A DNA stretch of 64,000 bases. It comes from Candidatus Saccharimonadota bacterium (GTDB lineage: Bacteria; Patescibacteriota; Saccharimonadia; Saccharimonadales; UBA4665). The stretch spans positions 24,873-88,872 of the forward strand of contig JAICKC010000002.1 of assembly GCA_025928155.1 (NCBI GenBank), given 5' to 3'. This document shows positions 32,175-40,214 of the stretch, piece after piece. The position numbers and the translations under genes are program-made. Positions within the stretch are counted from its first letter, which is position 1, and every line of letters starts with the position of its first letter. The notes under the pieces were generated by a model that was not told where the DNA came from, made no database searches, and saw nothing but the letters and a program-made list of their open reading frames with translations.

Positions 32175-32238
32175 CGTTAACCATACGCGGAATGCTACAC
32201 TAGGCTTAAAACGCGCCGAATCAAAACGTAAAGACCCC

Positions 32239-33366
32239 ATGCTCGCAATTATTTTCGCTTTCCTCGCCCTAGCCAGTAGCCTGGTGTGGTATTTGCTCCG
32301 ACACGATCACGGGCGACACCTGCCGGCCGGCTCGCTGTGGACAGCGTTTGGGTTTGGCGTGCTGGCCATGGGATTGGCGCTCGTGGTCGAAGGCTTGCTC
32401 TTTCCGAACGCACTTTTTGATTCTCCCGCTAGCTTCTCACTACACTATCGGTTCTTCGCGGCGCTCGGCGTGGGATTTGTTGAAGAATCCCTCAAATTTG
32501 TGCCGTTCGCGCTCTTTATATATAAGCGGCCCTACTTCCGCGAACATACCGACGGGGTGATTTACTTTGCCATTTGCGGCCTCACTTTCGGGCTAACTGA
32601 AAACATCGGCTACACCTTGTCCTTTGGTGCTGGTGCCGGTGTCGCCCGACTGATATTGACGCCGTTTTTTCATGCCGCCGGGACCGGTATACTCGGCTAC
32701 TACCTAATAGGCGAGAAGCTCAATCGCTCAAGTTGGCCAATACTACTGCTAGCTTGTTTGACAATCCCAGTCCTGCACGGGTTGTACGACTTTGGTCTGC
32801 TGTCGAGCATTCCCATTTTTGTCTTAGTCTCACTCATGGTTACTCTACTGCTCACCATGGGACTGTTTCTATATTTTATGAGCGCTAATGAGCTTGACCG
32901 CGCAAATTTGGCTCGCGAAGCCGCCGCACCGCTGTCGCTGTCGCACGTCGCCGGCCGACCGGTTTATGCGAGCACGCCGCCAGTGCCGCAGTTGCCGCTC
33001 GTAGATGTGCCTACCGCGCCCGGCCAGCGCAATGGCTTAGCCATTGCTGGATTTGTGCTGAGCGTATTGGGTTGTCTGGCTTGGCTGCTTTCGCTGGTCG
33101 GCACCGTTATCGGCGTACTGGCGCTTGTCTTCGGCATTAAGGGACTCCATTCGCGGCATCGCGGCTTGGCTATTACCAGTATCGTGCTCTCGCTGCTCGT
33201 TATCCCACTGTCGCTCTTCATGACGCTCGCTTACATCGGGTATTACGAAGGGGCCTCAACCAAATCGCCCACTTCCGACCCCTCAAGTGCGTTGTTTTCT
33301 GAGCCTATACAACCTGCGACGATCCTCCGCTACGCTGCCACAATTGGAAGTGTTATGTCCAATTAG
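32239..33366 (+). CDS. PrsW-family membrane protease with DUF4190 tail, 375 aa
   Basis: Eight or more membrane helices. PrsW (PF13367) active-site features are visible: VEESLKF, then FFHAAGTGILGYY, then LHGLYDF. PrsW proteases cleave anti-sigma factors. After residue 250 a DUF4190-type region (NGLAIAGFVLSVLGCL, then ITSIVLSLLVI) adds two helices. TATA-like promoter elements are not clear. The end overlaps the convergent MOSC gene by 14 nt. Confidence 0.85.
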   Translation: MLAIIFAFLALASSLVWYLLRHDHGRHLPAGSLWTAFGFGVLAMGLALVVEGLLFPNALFDSPASFSLHYRFFAALGVGFVEESLKFVPFALFIYKRPYFREHTDGVIYFAICGLTFGLTENIGYTLSFGAGAGVARLILTPFFHAAGTGILGYYLIGEKLNRSSWPILLLACLTIPVLHGLYDFGLLSSIPIFVLVSLMVTLLLTMGLFLYFMSANELDRANLAREAAAPLSLSHVAGRPVYASTPPVPQLPLVDVPTAPGQRNGLAIAGFVLSVLGCLAWLLSLVGTVIGVLALVFGIKGLHSRHRGLAITSIVLSLLVIPLSLFMTLAYIGYYEGASTKSPTSDPSSALFSEPIQPATILRYAATIGSVMSN

Positions 33367-34336
33367 TTGTCTCGGAATAGACTACCTCGACCCTTGCGCC
33401 CTTCCTAGCCTCAATCTTGTCGTTAGGTCCCATATCTCGCGGCAGTTCAATGACATGATTCTGAGTCCAGAATAGCTCTGGCTTAGTGCCATAGCGTGCC
33501 GTATCAGCGTGACGTCCATTACGCGCCAACTCACCAAGTGCTTTGCGGACAGGAGAGCCCCTACGTTCGCCTGTCAGTTCGTTAGTATCCGGTACGGGAC
33601 ACCTTCCACAAGCCTTAACCCGTCTAAATACTGCAACCAGCCCATTACTTCCTACGCGAATTTCTTCAACATAGTCTTCGGGAAATACATTATCTGGCAG
33701 CTCCGCACAGTTAGGAAGAGAAAGGCCCGCAAGCAATATAGTAACTCTTGGGCGTTTCCCACTTATGGGCGGATAGCCGACGGCGTTAAGCCTTTCATTT
33801 ACTAGACCGACGGAGTCTATGCTGCCCACGGTTACAGGATATCCATCAGCGAATCCAACGCAACCAAGGCTTGGGTCGTCCTCAACCCATCTTGGCGCCT
33901 CATGACTTACTGCTACCAAGCGGACTGGTCGACCAATAGCTTCCGCTCCCCACTGCGCAGCCTCATCTCCTTGATCAATGCCTTCACCATGCCACCCCCA
34001 GACACTTACCGGTATTCTATGCGCGGCAACATCCTCTGTTGGCGGCACATAAAGCGCACCAGCAGTATGGCGCATACGGAGCGTGACCCCACCTTGTGCC
34101 TCTAGGGTCGGAGCAACTTGAGTAAGGGCTGGGTCTTCCCGGAGTGACAAAAAATGTCCGGTTTTCGCAGTCTCCCCTCTGCGATATAGCACATTTACGT
34201 GCGGTACAGCTTCAACCCACATATAGCTTCTATCGCCAAACATGCCGTCCGCACCAATGGTTACAGCCTCTACATCCTCGTAAGGAGCCATCGCCTTGCC
34301 GGGAGCAAAGTTTAATTCTGCTATTGTTACTGACAT
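33353..34336 (-). CDS. MOSC-domain protein, 327 aa
   Basis: Start set at ATG 34336 (MSVTIAELNFAPGKAM); the ORF track begins further upstream. The N-terminal MOSC-N beta barrel is followed by the MOSC domain with the conserved cysteine in KACGRCPVPDTNELTGE. The family handles molybdenum-cofactor sulphur or reduces N-hydroxylated compounds. No molybdenum-cofactor genes are in the window. Confidence 0.85.
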   Translation of the reverse strand: MSVTIAELNFAPGKAMAPYEDVEAVTIGADGMFGDRSYMWVEAVPHVNVLYRRGETAKTGHFLSLREDPALTQVAPTLEAQGGVTLRMRHTAGALYVPPTEDVAAHRIPVSVWGWHGEGIDQGDEAAQWGAEAIGRPVRLVAVSHEAPRWVEDDPSLGCVGFADGYPVTVGSIDSVGLVNERLNAVGYPPISGKRPRVTILLAGLSLPNCAELPDNVFPEDYVEEIRVGSNGLVAVFRRVKACGRCPVPDTNELTGERRGSPVRKALGELARNGRHADTARYGTKPELFWTQNHVIELPRDMGPNDKIEARKGARVEVVYSETTNWT

Positions 34337-34399
34337 GGTCGCTATTATGCCATTGAGGTTAGAGAGCGACAAGGCTATCCGAGCTATGATAAAACTAAA

Positions 34400-34577
34400 G
34401 ACCTCGATTTGCAGAGGTCAAAAGACTTACGGTGGAGCGCCTCGAAAAAGGTCTACCCCCTCCTCTTCGACGAGTTAGCTAGATAGCAAGATTTAATCCG
34501 GAAGGGTTATCTCGATTACCAAAGTGAGCGGAATCGACAGAAGTAGTTAATAGCCCCTTAAGGTCTACACCCCTCCC
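34400..34577. repeat. tmRNA-end-like structured element A
   Basis: A GACCTC/GAGGTC hairpin, about 12 nt, then GGTGGAGCGCCTC and about 140 nt conserved with elements C (36908) and D (37524). The hairpin and GGTGGAGC also mark the 3' end and terminator of tmRNA (minus strand). On the plus strand GGTGGA pairs with TCTACC and TAATC with GGTTA. It directly follows the stop of the APH-like gene. Confidence 0.6.
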
Positions 34578-34580
34578 TAG

Positions 34581-35561
34581 CTACACTTCCCTAAGCTTCT
34601 GCCGCAAGTACTCAAGCATGCGTCTACTCTCTCCTTCGACTTCATCGAGTCTACCCTTCAATAAGTCTTCCACCTTGCCAAAGCCAGTTATAATCTCATA
34701 ACAGATAACGCTTCTAACCTCGCTCATATGTAACTTACGCCCGAGTTCCGCTTCATAGGCCTCTTTGAAACGATTACGTATGTTGACAAAAAGGGAGTCG
34801 CCATACGAGCGGCCCTGACGCGCCTGCTCTCGATAGGAGAAATGGTTGAAAGTCGCGAAATCCCAGAGAGGGTCCCCGGCCAATGGTTGAGGGTCGGTTA
34901 TGGCAGAAATGGTACCGTCCGAGTTTGTGAATAGGTTTTTGAACTTATAGTCTCCATGCAACAACCTTGATTGAGCCTCGGGGTATTCAGCATGTCTTTT
35001 CAGTGCATGAAGCAAGTCACTCTCAGCCTGCGTTATATAGCCCCTCTGACGAATCCAGGTTAGAGGGTAATGCGTCTGCAGAAACTCTGACCAGTCGGAC
35101 AAGATACCGACGCCGGCTACGTCGAGATACCCAAAACCCTCGCAAGGGAGCTGACGTAAGCGAGTCAAATACCTTCCGGCGTCGGCTGCAGCATTTTGCT
35201 GCGCAGCTTCAGCTATGTCAAACGTAAACGGCTCGCCAGTAACATAATTCATAAGAATGTATTGAATATCGTTGAGTGCCCCCGAAACTTTGGGGGTAGG
35301 CACAGGGACGCCTAGCTGACTATATCTTCTATATGAATTAGCAATATTAGTAACGTTATAAATCGGGCTACAACTTAGACGCAACACCGCTTTGCCGCTT
35401 TGATTTTTTATTATGTACACCACTGCTTGCGGTCGCTTAACTTTCTTAAGAACCGCAAAGTACAAACCTCCAAAGTACATCCTCAGCACTTCTTCTGCAA
35501 CCGAGTCGCCGGATGCAAATAAGTGCTGCAATTGGTCAGGAGTCGTTCGTGGTCGAATCAT
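34581..35561 (-). CDS. APH-fold phosphotransferase, 326 aa
   Basis: Aminoglycoside-phosphotransferase/choline-kinase fold (PF01636). The catalytic loop is LLHGDYKFKNLF and the metal motif follows in ITDPQPLAGDPLWDFATF; an N-lobe lysine lies in KAVLRLSCS. The substrate is not predictable. The coding sequence is more AT-rich than the core genes, and it sits between two tmRNA-end-like elements, consistent with acquisition as a cassette. Confidence 0.85.
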   Translation of the reverse strand: MIRPRTTPDQLQHLFASGDSVAEEVLRMYFGGLYFAVLKKVKRPQAVVYIIKNQSGKAVLRLSCSPIYNVTNIANSYRRYSQLGVPVPTPKVSGALNDIQYILMNYVTGEPFTFDIAEAAQQNAAADAGRYLTRLRQLPCEGFGYLDVAGVGILSDWSEFLQTHYPLTWIRQRGYITQAESDLLHALKRHAEYPEAQSRLLHGDYKFKNLFTNSDGTISAITDPQPLAGDPLWDFATFNHFSYREQARQGRSYGDSLFVNIRNRFKEAYEAELGRKLHMSEVRSVICYEIITGFGKVEDLLKGRLDEVEGESRRMLEYLRQKLREV

Positions 35562-35602
35562 CAGGGAAAATTGTATAGTATAACATCAATAATAAACATA
35601 AT

Positions 35603-35760
35603 GACCTCCGAGACCGGAGCTCGTTGTACTTAATGCTTAATGGAGCTGCCGGTAATTGCAACCGGGTCCGTCGGCATTTCAGTTAGCCGTCTACAGACAT
35701 AGTCCGTTTTATTGGGCCTGCCCATCCACAAAACCTGGGCTCCGCAATCAGGCACGATCA
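35603..35760 (-). ncRNA. tmRNA-like 3' domain (element B)
   Basis: On the minus strand CTGTAGACGGCTAACTGAAATGCC and the following bases align over about 70 nt with the 3' end of the tmRNA at 38377. The T-arm is kept by compensated changes (CCGGT-TGCAATT-ACCGG against GTGGG-GGCAGTA-CCCAC) and the end reads CAGCTCCA, but CCA is missing. A GACCTCC/GGAGGTC-like hairpin follows. No matching 5' half (GGGGCTG) is found upstream, so it is a partial copy or a split RNA. Confidence 0.55.
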
Positions 35761-35890
35761 AGCGATTTTTTACTTAGATAGAATAAGTTGGCCTTCCCTT
35801 CGGGATAGATATCCAGAAGGAGACGTCTATTCTGGTTCGCTTTCGTCCTTTTGAACTCATCAGTATAGACACGCATCTATAGAGCGAAAC

Positions 35891-36133
35891 ATGGCAAGCA
35901 GAAAACACAAAAACAGAGAAGAAGGAGGAAAACTACGGGCGCAAATGCTCGTACCATTCTCGCCGCTCCAAAGCTCTTGTATCCACTGCTGCCATGTTTA
36001 CACTCTAGCGGGCTTACGCACGAATGCGGACAACGGTAGTTATCTAACCTTCGTGGATAAGAACGGGACTTGGCAGCTACCCGCCGGTTCGTCTACGGTT
36101 AGACGTGAACGGCGAAAGCGAACCGAAGAATGA
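35891..36133 (+). CDS. possible small protein, 80 aa
   Basis: No ribosome site before the first ATG; an internal ATG at codon 19 follows AAGGAGG at a longer distance. Contains CIHCCHVY and VDKNGTWQLPAGS, which look protein-like, and a basic tail. It overlaps the convergent 36099 gene by 35 nt. Weak candidate. Confidence 0.3.
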   Translation: MASRKHKNREEGGKLRAQMLVPFSPLQSSCIHCCHVYTLAGLRTNADNGSYLTFVDKNGTWQLPAGSSTVRRERRKRTEE

Positions 36134-36476
36134 GTAGTATGATGTCGGCCAGTATCGCGACCATGAGAATTGCGGCGAAGGCCATACTCATCGTTCGCAT
36201 GCTGGTGCTTGAGTCGCAGGTGTGCCACCGGTAGGTCAGTGCATCCCGGATATGGAACCAGAGCAGGAGTGCGTCGAGAACGAGCCCGATGCACCCAAGC
36301 GCCAGCATAGAAGGTGAGGCGGCGTAGTTGGGGAAGCCTGCGGACGCAGACAGTAGGAGCGCCGCATAGAACGGGATGACCAGGTAGGCAGCTTCGCGCC
36401 GCATGCCATCCTGAGCGCGGACAATTTCCTCCTGGGGCTTGCCCTTCCAGGGATCGATGTAGTCGATGAACTGCAC
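36099..36476 (-). CDS. small membrane protein, 125 aa
   Basis: Start set at GTG 36476 (VQFIDYIDPWKGKPQEEI), five nt after GGAGTTTAGC; the ORF-track start overlaps another gene. Three or four membrane helices (YLVIPFYAALLL, LALGCIGLVLDALLLW, FAAILMVAILADIILLI). Family not recognised. It sits 38 nt downstream of another small membrane protein. Confidence 0.55.
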   Translation of the reverse strand: MQFIDYIDPWKGKPQEEIVRAQDGMRREAAYLVIPFYAALLLSASAGFPNYAASPSMLALGCIGLVLDALLLWFHIRDALTYRWHTCDSSTSMRTMSMAFAAILMVAILADIILLILRFAFAVHV

Positions 36477-36514
36477 GCTAAACTCCAGCTCTCTTGTTGT
36501 CTCCTGATGGAAGA

Positions 36515-36697
36515 TCAGTGGTCGCGCAGGTGTCTGCCGATCACGACGAACTTGGGGCCGGCCACGGCGATGATTGCGCCGATGAGGCCGAGCTGCCATG
36601 AGCTCACGATTATTGCGGTAACGATGAATACCGCGCCAATCACAATGAGGGTTGCGATGGTCGGGAAACCCCACTGGGTCCCGGGTGTAGCAGGCAT
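36515..36697 (-). CDS. small membrane protein, 60 aa
   Basis: ATG follows GATAGGAGCATGTT. Two hydrophobic segments with a GxxG-rich turn (FPTIATLIVIGAVFIVTAIIV, then GLIGAIIAVAGPKFVVIG). Likely a membrane hairpin. Function unknown. Probably cotranscribed with the 125-aa gene. Confidence 0.55.
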   Translation of the reverse strand: MPATPGTQWGFPTIATLIVIGAVFIVTAIIVSSWQLGLIGAIIAVAGPKFVVIGRHLRDH

Positions 36698-36907
36698 AAC
36701 ATGCTCCTATCATCTGTGCTGGTCAGAACGGGTTATGTAGATTTCTCTTTCTCTAAAGACACGGGGCAACGACACTACGGCGATATATTGTTGTTGCACC
36801 GTGTCTTGAGAGCGTTCTTGAGGTCTGCTTGTCAATGTGCTTCGGAGCAACTCTTTACTCTACGAAGTATTTATACACTAGCATAATACTTACTTCCTGT
36901 CAATTCA

Positions 36908-37085
36908 GTAACCTCTGCGTAAACAGGGGTTACAGTGCACACGGTGGAGCACCTTGAAAAAAGTTCGCCCCTCATTGTGAAGAAGATTGTAAGGTGGCAT
37001 GATTTACTCCGGTAGGATTAGTTAGAGTATTAAACCGAGCAGAAACAACGAAAGAACTTAATGTTCCCCTAGCGGGATAGGCCCT
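36908..37085. repeat. tmRNA-end-like structured element C
   Basis: Hairpin GTAACCTC/AGGGGTTAC, then GGTGGAGCACCTTG and the roughly 140-nt conserved region. The key stem is GGTGGA/TTCGCC, covarying with TCTACC in A and TCCACC in D. It lies in a 470-nt gap between divergent genes (36698-37166); the remainder of the gap holds no other feature except the TATACT box at 37152. Confidence 0.6.
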
Positions 37086-37166
37086 GATTTATACGGACGC
37101 CTCAGTTTACGTTCACGGTATCGTGTGTAACATGGCGTAGGCAGCATCAAGTATACTTAAATCACC

Positions 37167-37538
37167 ATGCAGAAACGAAAAATGATCTACCAGATACTTG
37201 CCCTAGTGTCAGCCTCGGGCATAATAGTAAGCTTCTTATTTGGACCCGGTACGGTAGCACCACGACTGACTGTCTACACATTACTTAGCGGATCGGCACT
37301 TCTCTGCACCGAATACCTTACACTACGCGAAAACGCGCTTCTAAAGGGTCGGGCAGTTGACGTAAAATGGGTACTGGTTACGTTAGCAGTACTTATCGTA
37401 AGCCTGATTCCTCAAGCCCTTTATTTTTTCATAGCGACTTTTTTGTGGTTTTTAGCTCTCCCAACGTTCGGAGTCCTGGCTGTTGTACTTCTCTTTAAGC
37501 TACTTAGAATTCAGAAACAAAAAGACCTCCGAGACTAG
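37167..37538 (+). CDS. membrane protein, 123 aa
   Basis: Four hydrophobic helices, basic at both ends; no family recognised. TATACT at 37152-37157 is 9 nt before the ATG and there is no ribosome site, suggesting a leaderless mRNA. The stop codon lies inside the GACCTC/GAGGTC hairpin of element D. AT-rich compared with core genes. Confidence 0.6.
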   Translation: MQKRKMIYQILALVSASGIIVSFLFGPGTVAPRLTVYTLLSGSALLCTEYLTLRENALLKGRAVDVKWVLVTLAVLIVSLIPQALYFFIATFLWFLALPTFGVLAVVLLFKLLRIQKQKDLRD

Positions 37539-37712
37539 AGGTCGTATTGTTCAAATGGTGGAGCGCCTCCAAAAAAGTCCACCCCTCATTGCTGACGAGA
37601 TAGCTAGATGGAGGAATCTAATCTGGGAGGATTATTTGGATCATCAACAGGAGCAAAAGCGACGAAAGAAGTTAGTAATCCCCTAAAGGGATACCCCTCA
37701 GACAAGCGGGGT
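37524..37712. repeat. tmRNA-end-like structured element D
   Basis: Hairpin GACCTCC/GGTCG region, then TGGTGGAGCGCC and the conserved region with stems GGTGGA/TCCACC, TAATC/GATTA and ATCCC/GGGAT, ending in ACCCC/GGGGT. It fills the gap between the convergent genes at 37167 and 37698 and overlaps the last codons of the latter. Confidence 0.6.
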
Positions 37713-38297
37713 ATGGGAGTACCTGATTTTTCGAGACGAGAAGACCAGTATCAGCGTAAACATCATATTCATTAGTAGCACGTACAGCGCGAAAAAATAG
37801 TCTACGAACACTCTATTGCGTACGGTCAGAAGCACTAGGAGCGAGCTACCTATCTCAAAAGCATATGCGAGAGTCGTCTCTGTCTCAGGATGCTTATACG
37901 ACTTAATGATGGTTGGGATGGCCGCAGACAAGTCGGCGATAACGCTGAATACCAAGGATAATAGCGGCTGGCTTGTAAGAAGCAGAAGACACAAGGCTAT
38001 CAAGGATATGCAGCCACACGCAATATCAAATGGTGTGATCTGCCAGTAAGCTTTCTTATCTATAAACGATGCACCGAAAATTGCAAATGGTATTAGTGCA
38101 ATAATAAGCGTGTAAAGTATCTGCTCACCACCGCCTGCGTTATGCTGTGCAAAAAACGCAATCAGTGGCGCAACGCCCCATAGGAAGAATGTCACCCTAT
38201 TAGGCCTGGTTTCACCTTTGAGGGTATCACGAAGATAAAAAAAGTTGCCGAATATTGCTATTGCAAGAGCAACCCATATGAAGCTTTGGCTTAGCAT
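37698..38297 (-). CDS. polytopic membrane protein, 199 aa
   Basis: Start at ATG 38297, six nt after TATACT, hence probably leaderless; the ORF track extends upstream through the promoter. About six to seven membrane helices with short loops (SYKHPETETTLAYAFEIGSS). The overall pattern resembles PQ-loop/SWEET-like repeats, but this is weak. Function unknown. Confidence 0.6.
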   Translation of the reverse strand: MLSQSFIWVALAIAIFGNFFYLRDTLKGETRPNRVTFFLWGVAPLIAFFAQHNAGGGEQILYTLIIALIPFAIFGASFIDKKAYWQITPFDIACGCISLIALCLLLLTSQPLLSLVFSVIADLSAAIPTIIKSYKHPETETTLAYAFEIGSSLLVLLTVRNRVFVDYFFALYVLLMNMMFTLILVFSSRKIRYSHTPLV

Positions 38298-38376
38298 TCT
38301 ATCAGTATAACAAGTTAATGTTAAGTTGAATTTAATATACAAAAACGACCCCATCTTACAGAGGTCAAAGTGCTTA

Positions 38377-38773
38377 TGGTGGAGCTGGTGGGTACTGCCC
38401 CCACGTCCGCCGGCGTTTTAGTTAGTCATCTACAGGCTTAGGCTGTTTTGGGTCTATAGCGCACGGGGTTTTAAACAGACAAACAACCCGTGCGAGCAAT
38501 CCTAATCTTAGCAGTCGAGGTGGATAGTTTCGTCTGAGCGTCCAGAAATATGAAACGCCGTTATACTATCTGGCGTCGTACTAGGTGTTGCCCAGATAAT
38601 TAAATCTAGGCTGTTGCAAAGCTAGGAGTCAGATTCATTGCCTTGATGGCAGCGACTGTGCTCTTCACTTTAGCGAAAGATGTGTTTGCATCTATTGGTT
38701 ATGCCTATAACGCTGACAAGCGACCTGCTGATCTAACCGTAACGTACCAACGTCGAGCTTAAAATTCAGCCCC
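38377..38773 (-). ncRNA. ssrA: transfer-messenger RNA (tmRNA)
   Basis: 397 nt with encoded CCA. The 5' end GGGGCTGAATTTTAAGCTCGACG matches the canonical tmRNA start, and the 3' end reads CTGTAGATGACTAACT, GGAC, a T-arm and CAGCTCCACCA. After ATAGAT the resume codon GCA (38689) opens a 27-codon tag that begins ANTSFAKV and ends PSFATA before TAG (38606), long compared with the usual tag of about 10. The T-loop is GGCAGTA, lacking the usual TTC. A GACCTC/GGGGTC hairpin with T tract follows at 38346-38366. Rescues stalled ribosomes with SmpB. Confidence 0.95.
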
Positions 38774-38838
38774 ATAAACGTTCTTGCCATCTCTGGCGTA
38801 CTCATATTATACCATAAGCACAAGAGAAGAATAAAGAC

Positions 38839-38868
38839 TTGTCGAACTACGCTGCCGGTCCCTATACT
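38839..38868 (+). promoter_or_regulatory. promoter of the leaderless kinase gene
   Basis: TTGTCG, 18 nt, TATACT; the ATG is 8 nt after the -10, so transcription probably starts at or next to the start codon. Confidence 0.7.
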
Positions 38869-38875
38869 AAACCTC

Positions 38876-39418
38876 ATGCAAACCCCTCACGTGTACATAT
38901 TCCGTGGTGCAGCGGCCAGCGGCAAAAGCACTCTAGCGCCGAAATTTGCCGAGCTGCTGCCACAGCCAGTAGCTCTCATCGAACAGGACCAGTTCCGATG
39001 GGGCTTACATCTCCTGGGCCGTGGTGTTCCAGACGTCCAAGACGATGAGCATATGTTTGCTTACCGCAATACCGTCCTGATCTACGAACAATACCTTAAG
39101 GCCAACCACTACAACATTGTCGTCGAAGGGCTATTCACCTGGGGCGACACGGCATCCAGCCAAGGTAATGCGCGAGAACTTATGGAGCTTGCCAGGCAGT
39201 ACGGCCTCCCATGTAACAGCGTGGTACTTAAAGCCGACAAGGACGAACTCTTACGACGCAACGCTACACGTGCCTACTCAGTTCCGGCCGCTGAATTTGA
39301 AAGACTCTACGATAATATTTACCATACGACCGACTCGGCCGAGCTGGTGATTGATTCTACCGGCCAGGATACTGAGGCAACTCTACGGCTTCTTAGGGCA
39401 AAGCTACACGTTGCTTAG
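38876..39418 (+). CDS. AAA_33/zeta-toxin-like small-molecule kinase, 180 aa
   Basis: P-loop kinase: Walker A GAAASGKST at residues 11-19, then LIEQDQFRWGLHLL where such kinases bind the substrate, and a lid RRNATRAYSVPAAEF. Family members phosphorylate antibiotics, nucleosides or UDP-GlcNAc. No antitoxin is adjacent, so a toxin role is not supported. Leaderless. Confidence 0.75.
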   Translation: MQTPHVYIFRGAAASGKSTLAPKFAELLPQPVALIEQDQFRWGLHLLGRGVPDVQDDEHMFAYRNTVLIYEQYLKANHYNIVVEGLFTWGDTASSQGNARELMELARQYGLPCNSVVLKADKDELLRRNATRAYSVPAAEFERLYDNIYHTTDSAELVIDSTGQDTEATLRLLRAKLHVA

Positions 39419-39419
39419 C

Positions 39420-40211
39420 TTAGACTTCGCTTTTGCGGTATAGAGCATGCCAGTTTTCGAGCGACAGAGCTTGGGCGCGCTGATTAGGCGCAATGTCGGC
39501 AGATTCGCAGAGCTGGCGAGCTTCGCTTTTGGAGATATGTAAACCACCGCTCAGCGCATTTTCGAGCGTCTTGCGTTTTTGGCTGAAACCGGCGTGTACC
39601 AGACGGAAGAACGGTTTAGTATCTAAACCATCCCCAAAGAGTGGCTCCGGTCGATATTTAAGCACGAGCACCTGGCTATCGACCTTGGGGGGCGGCGTGA
39701 ACAGCTCCGCTTTCACCACTGGCCCGAGGCTGACCTCGCAGTAAAATTGCGCGCTCACGCTCAGCAGCGACATCTGGCCGGGTCCAGCCGCGGCACGCAC
39801 GGCAACCTCTTTCTGTACCAGCAGTGCGGCCTGGCTAAAGGGGTGGACACTTTCGGTCAGCACGCGAATCAGGTTGCTCGTAAGATAATACGGGATATTC
39901 GCTACCACCTTGTAGCCGGACGATAACTGTGTCAAATCAAATCGCAAAATATCTTCATTCACCACTGTTAAATCACTTGCGGAAGGACAATCCTCGCGCA
40001 GAGCCTCTGCGAGCGGTTTGTCGAATTCTACCGCTGTTACATGAGCACCACGGGCGAGCAAGCGGCGCGTGAGAGTGCCAAGGCCCGGACCAACCTCCAG
40101 CACAGCATCACCGGCCTGGATATCGGCGCAGTCGACTATGGAGTCCAGCGTCGCTTCATCATGCAGCCAATGTTGTCCCAACGATTTCTTTGGTACGGAA
40201 TCCATCAGCAT
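39420..40211 (-). CDS. rsmA: 16S rRNA dimethyladenosine transferase
   Basis: Dimethylates the two adjacent adenosines in helix 45 of 16S rRNA. 263 residues; SAM motif EVGPGLGTLTRRL, catalytic NIPYYLTSNLI, and FTPPPKVDSQVLVL. The start lies 3 nt after the stop of the Rpf-like gene. The rpf-ksgA neighbourhood is the one known from Actinobacteria and Firmicutes. Confidence 0.97.
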   Translation of the reverse strand: MLMDSVPKKSLGQHWLHDEATLDSIVDCADIQAGDAVLEVGPGLGTLTRRLLARGAHVTAVEFDKPLAEALREDCPSASDLTVVNEDILRFDLTQLSSGYKVVANIPYYLTSNLIRVLTESVHPFSQAALLVQKEVAVRAAAGPGQMSLLSVSAQFYCEVSLGPVVKAELFTPPPKVDSQVLVLKYRPEPLFGDGLDTKPFFRLVHAGFSQKRKTLENALSGGLHISKSEARQLCESADIAPNQRAQALSLENWHALYRKSEV

Positions 40212-40214
40212 ATT

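Noticed and set aside
36515-36713. ORF 36099-36713 as one 204-aa protein
   Set aside because: Its first 80 residues are Arg/His-rich out-of-frame sequence overlapping a well-started 60-aa membrane protein; a GTG at 36476 gives a better start.
34400-38773. Integron attC sites as explanation for the repeated elements
   Set aside because: The paired RYYYAAC and GTTRRRY core sites expected at attC ends are not present at the element borders, and no integron integrase is in the window.
38876-39418. Zeta-type toxin of a toxin-antitoxin pair
   Set aside because: Kinase fold fits, but no epsilon-like antitoxin adjoins it; the neighbours are tmRNA and rsmA.
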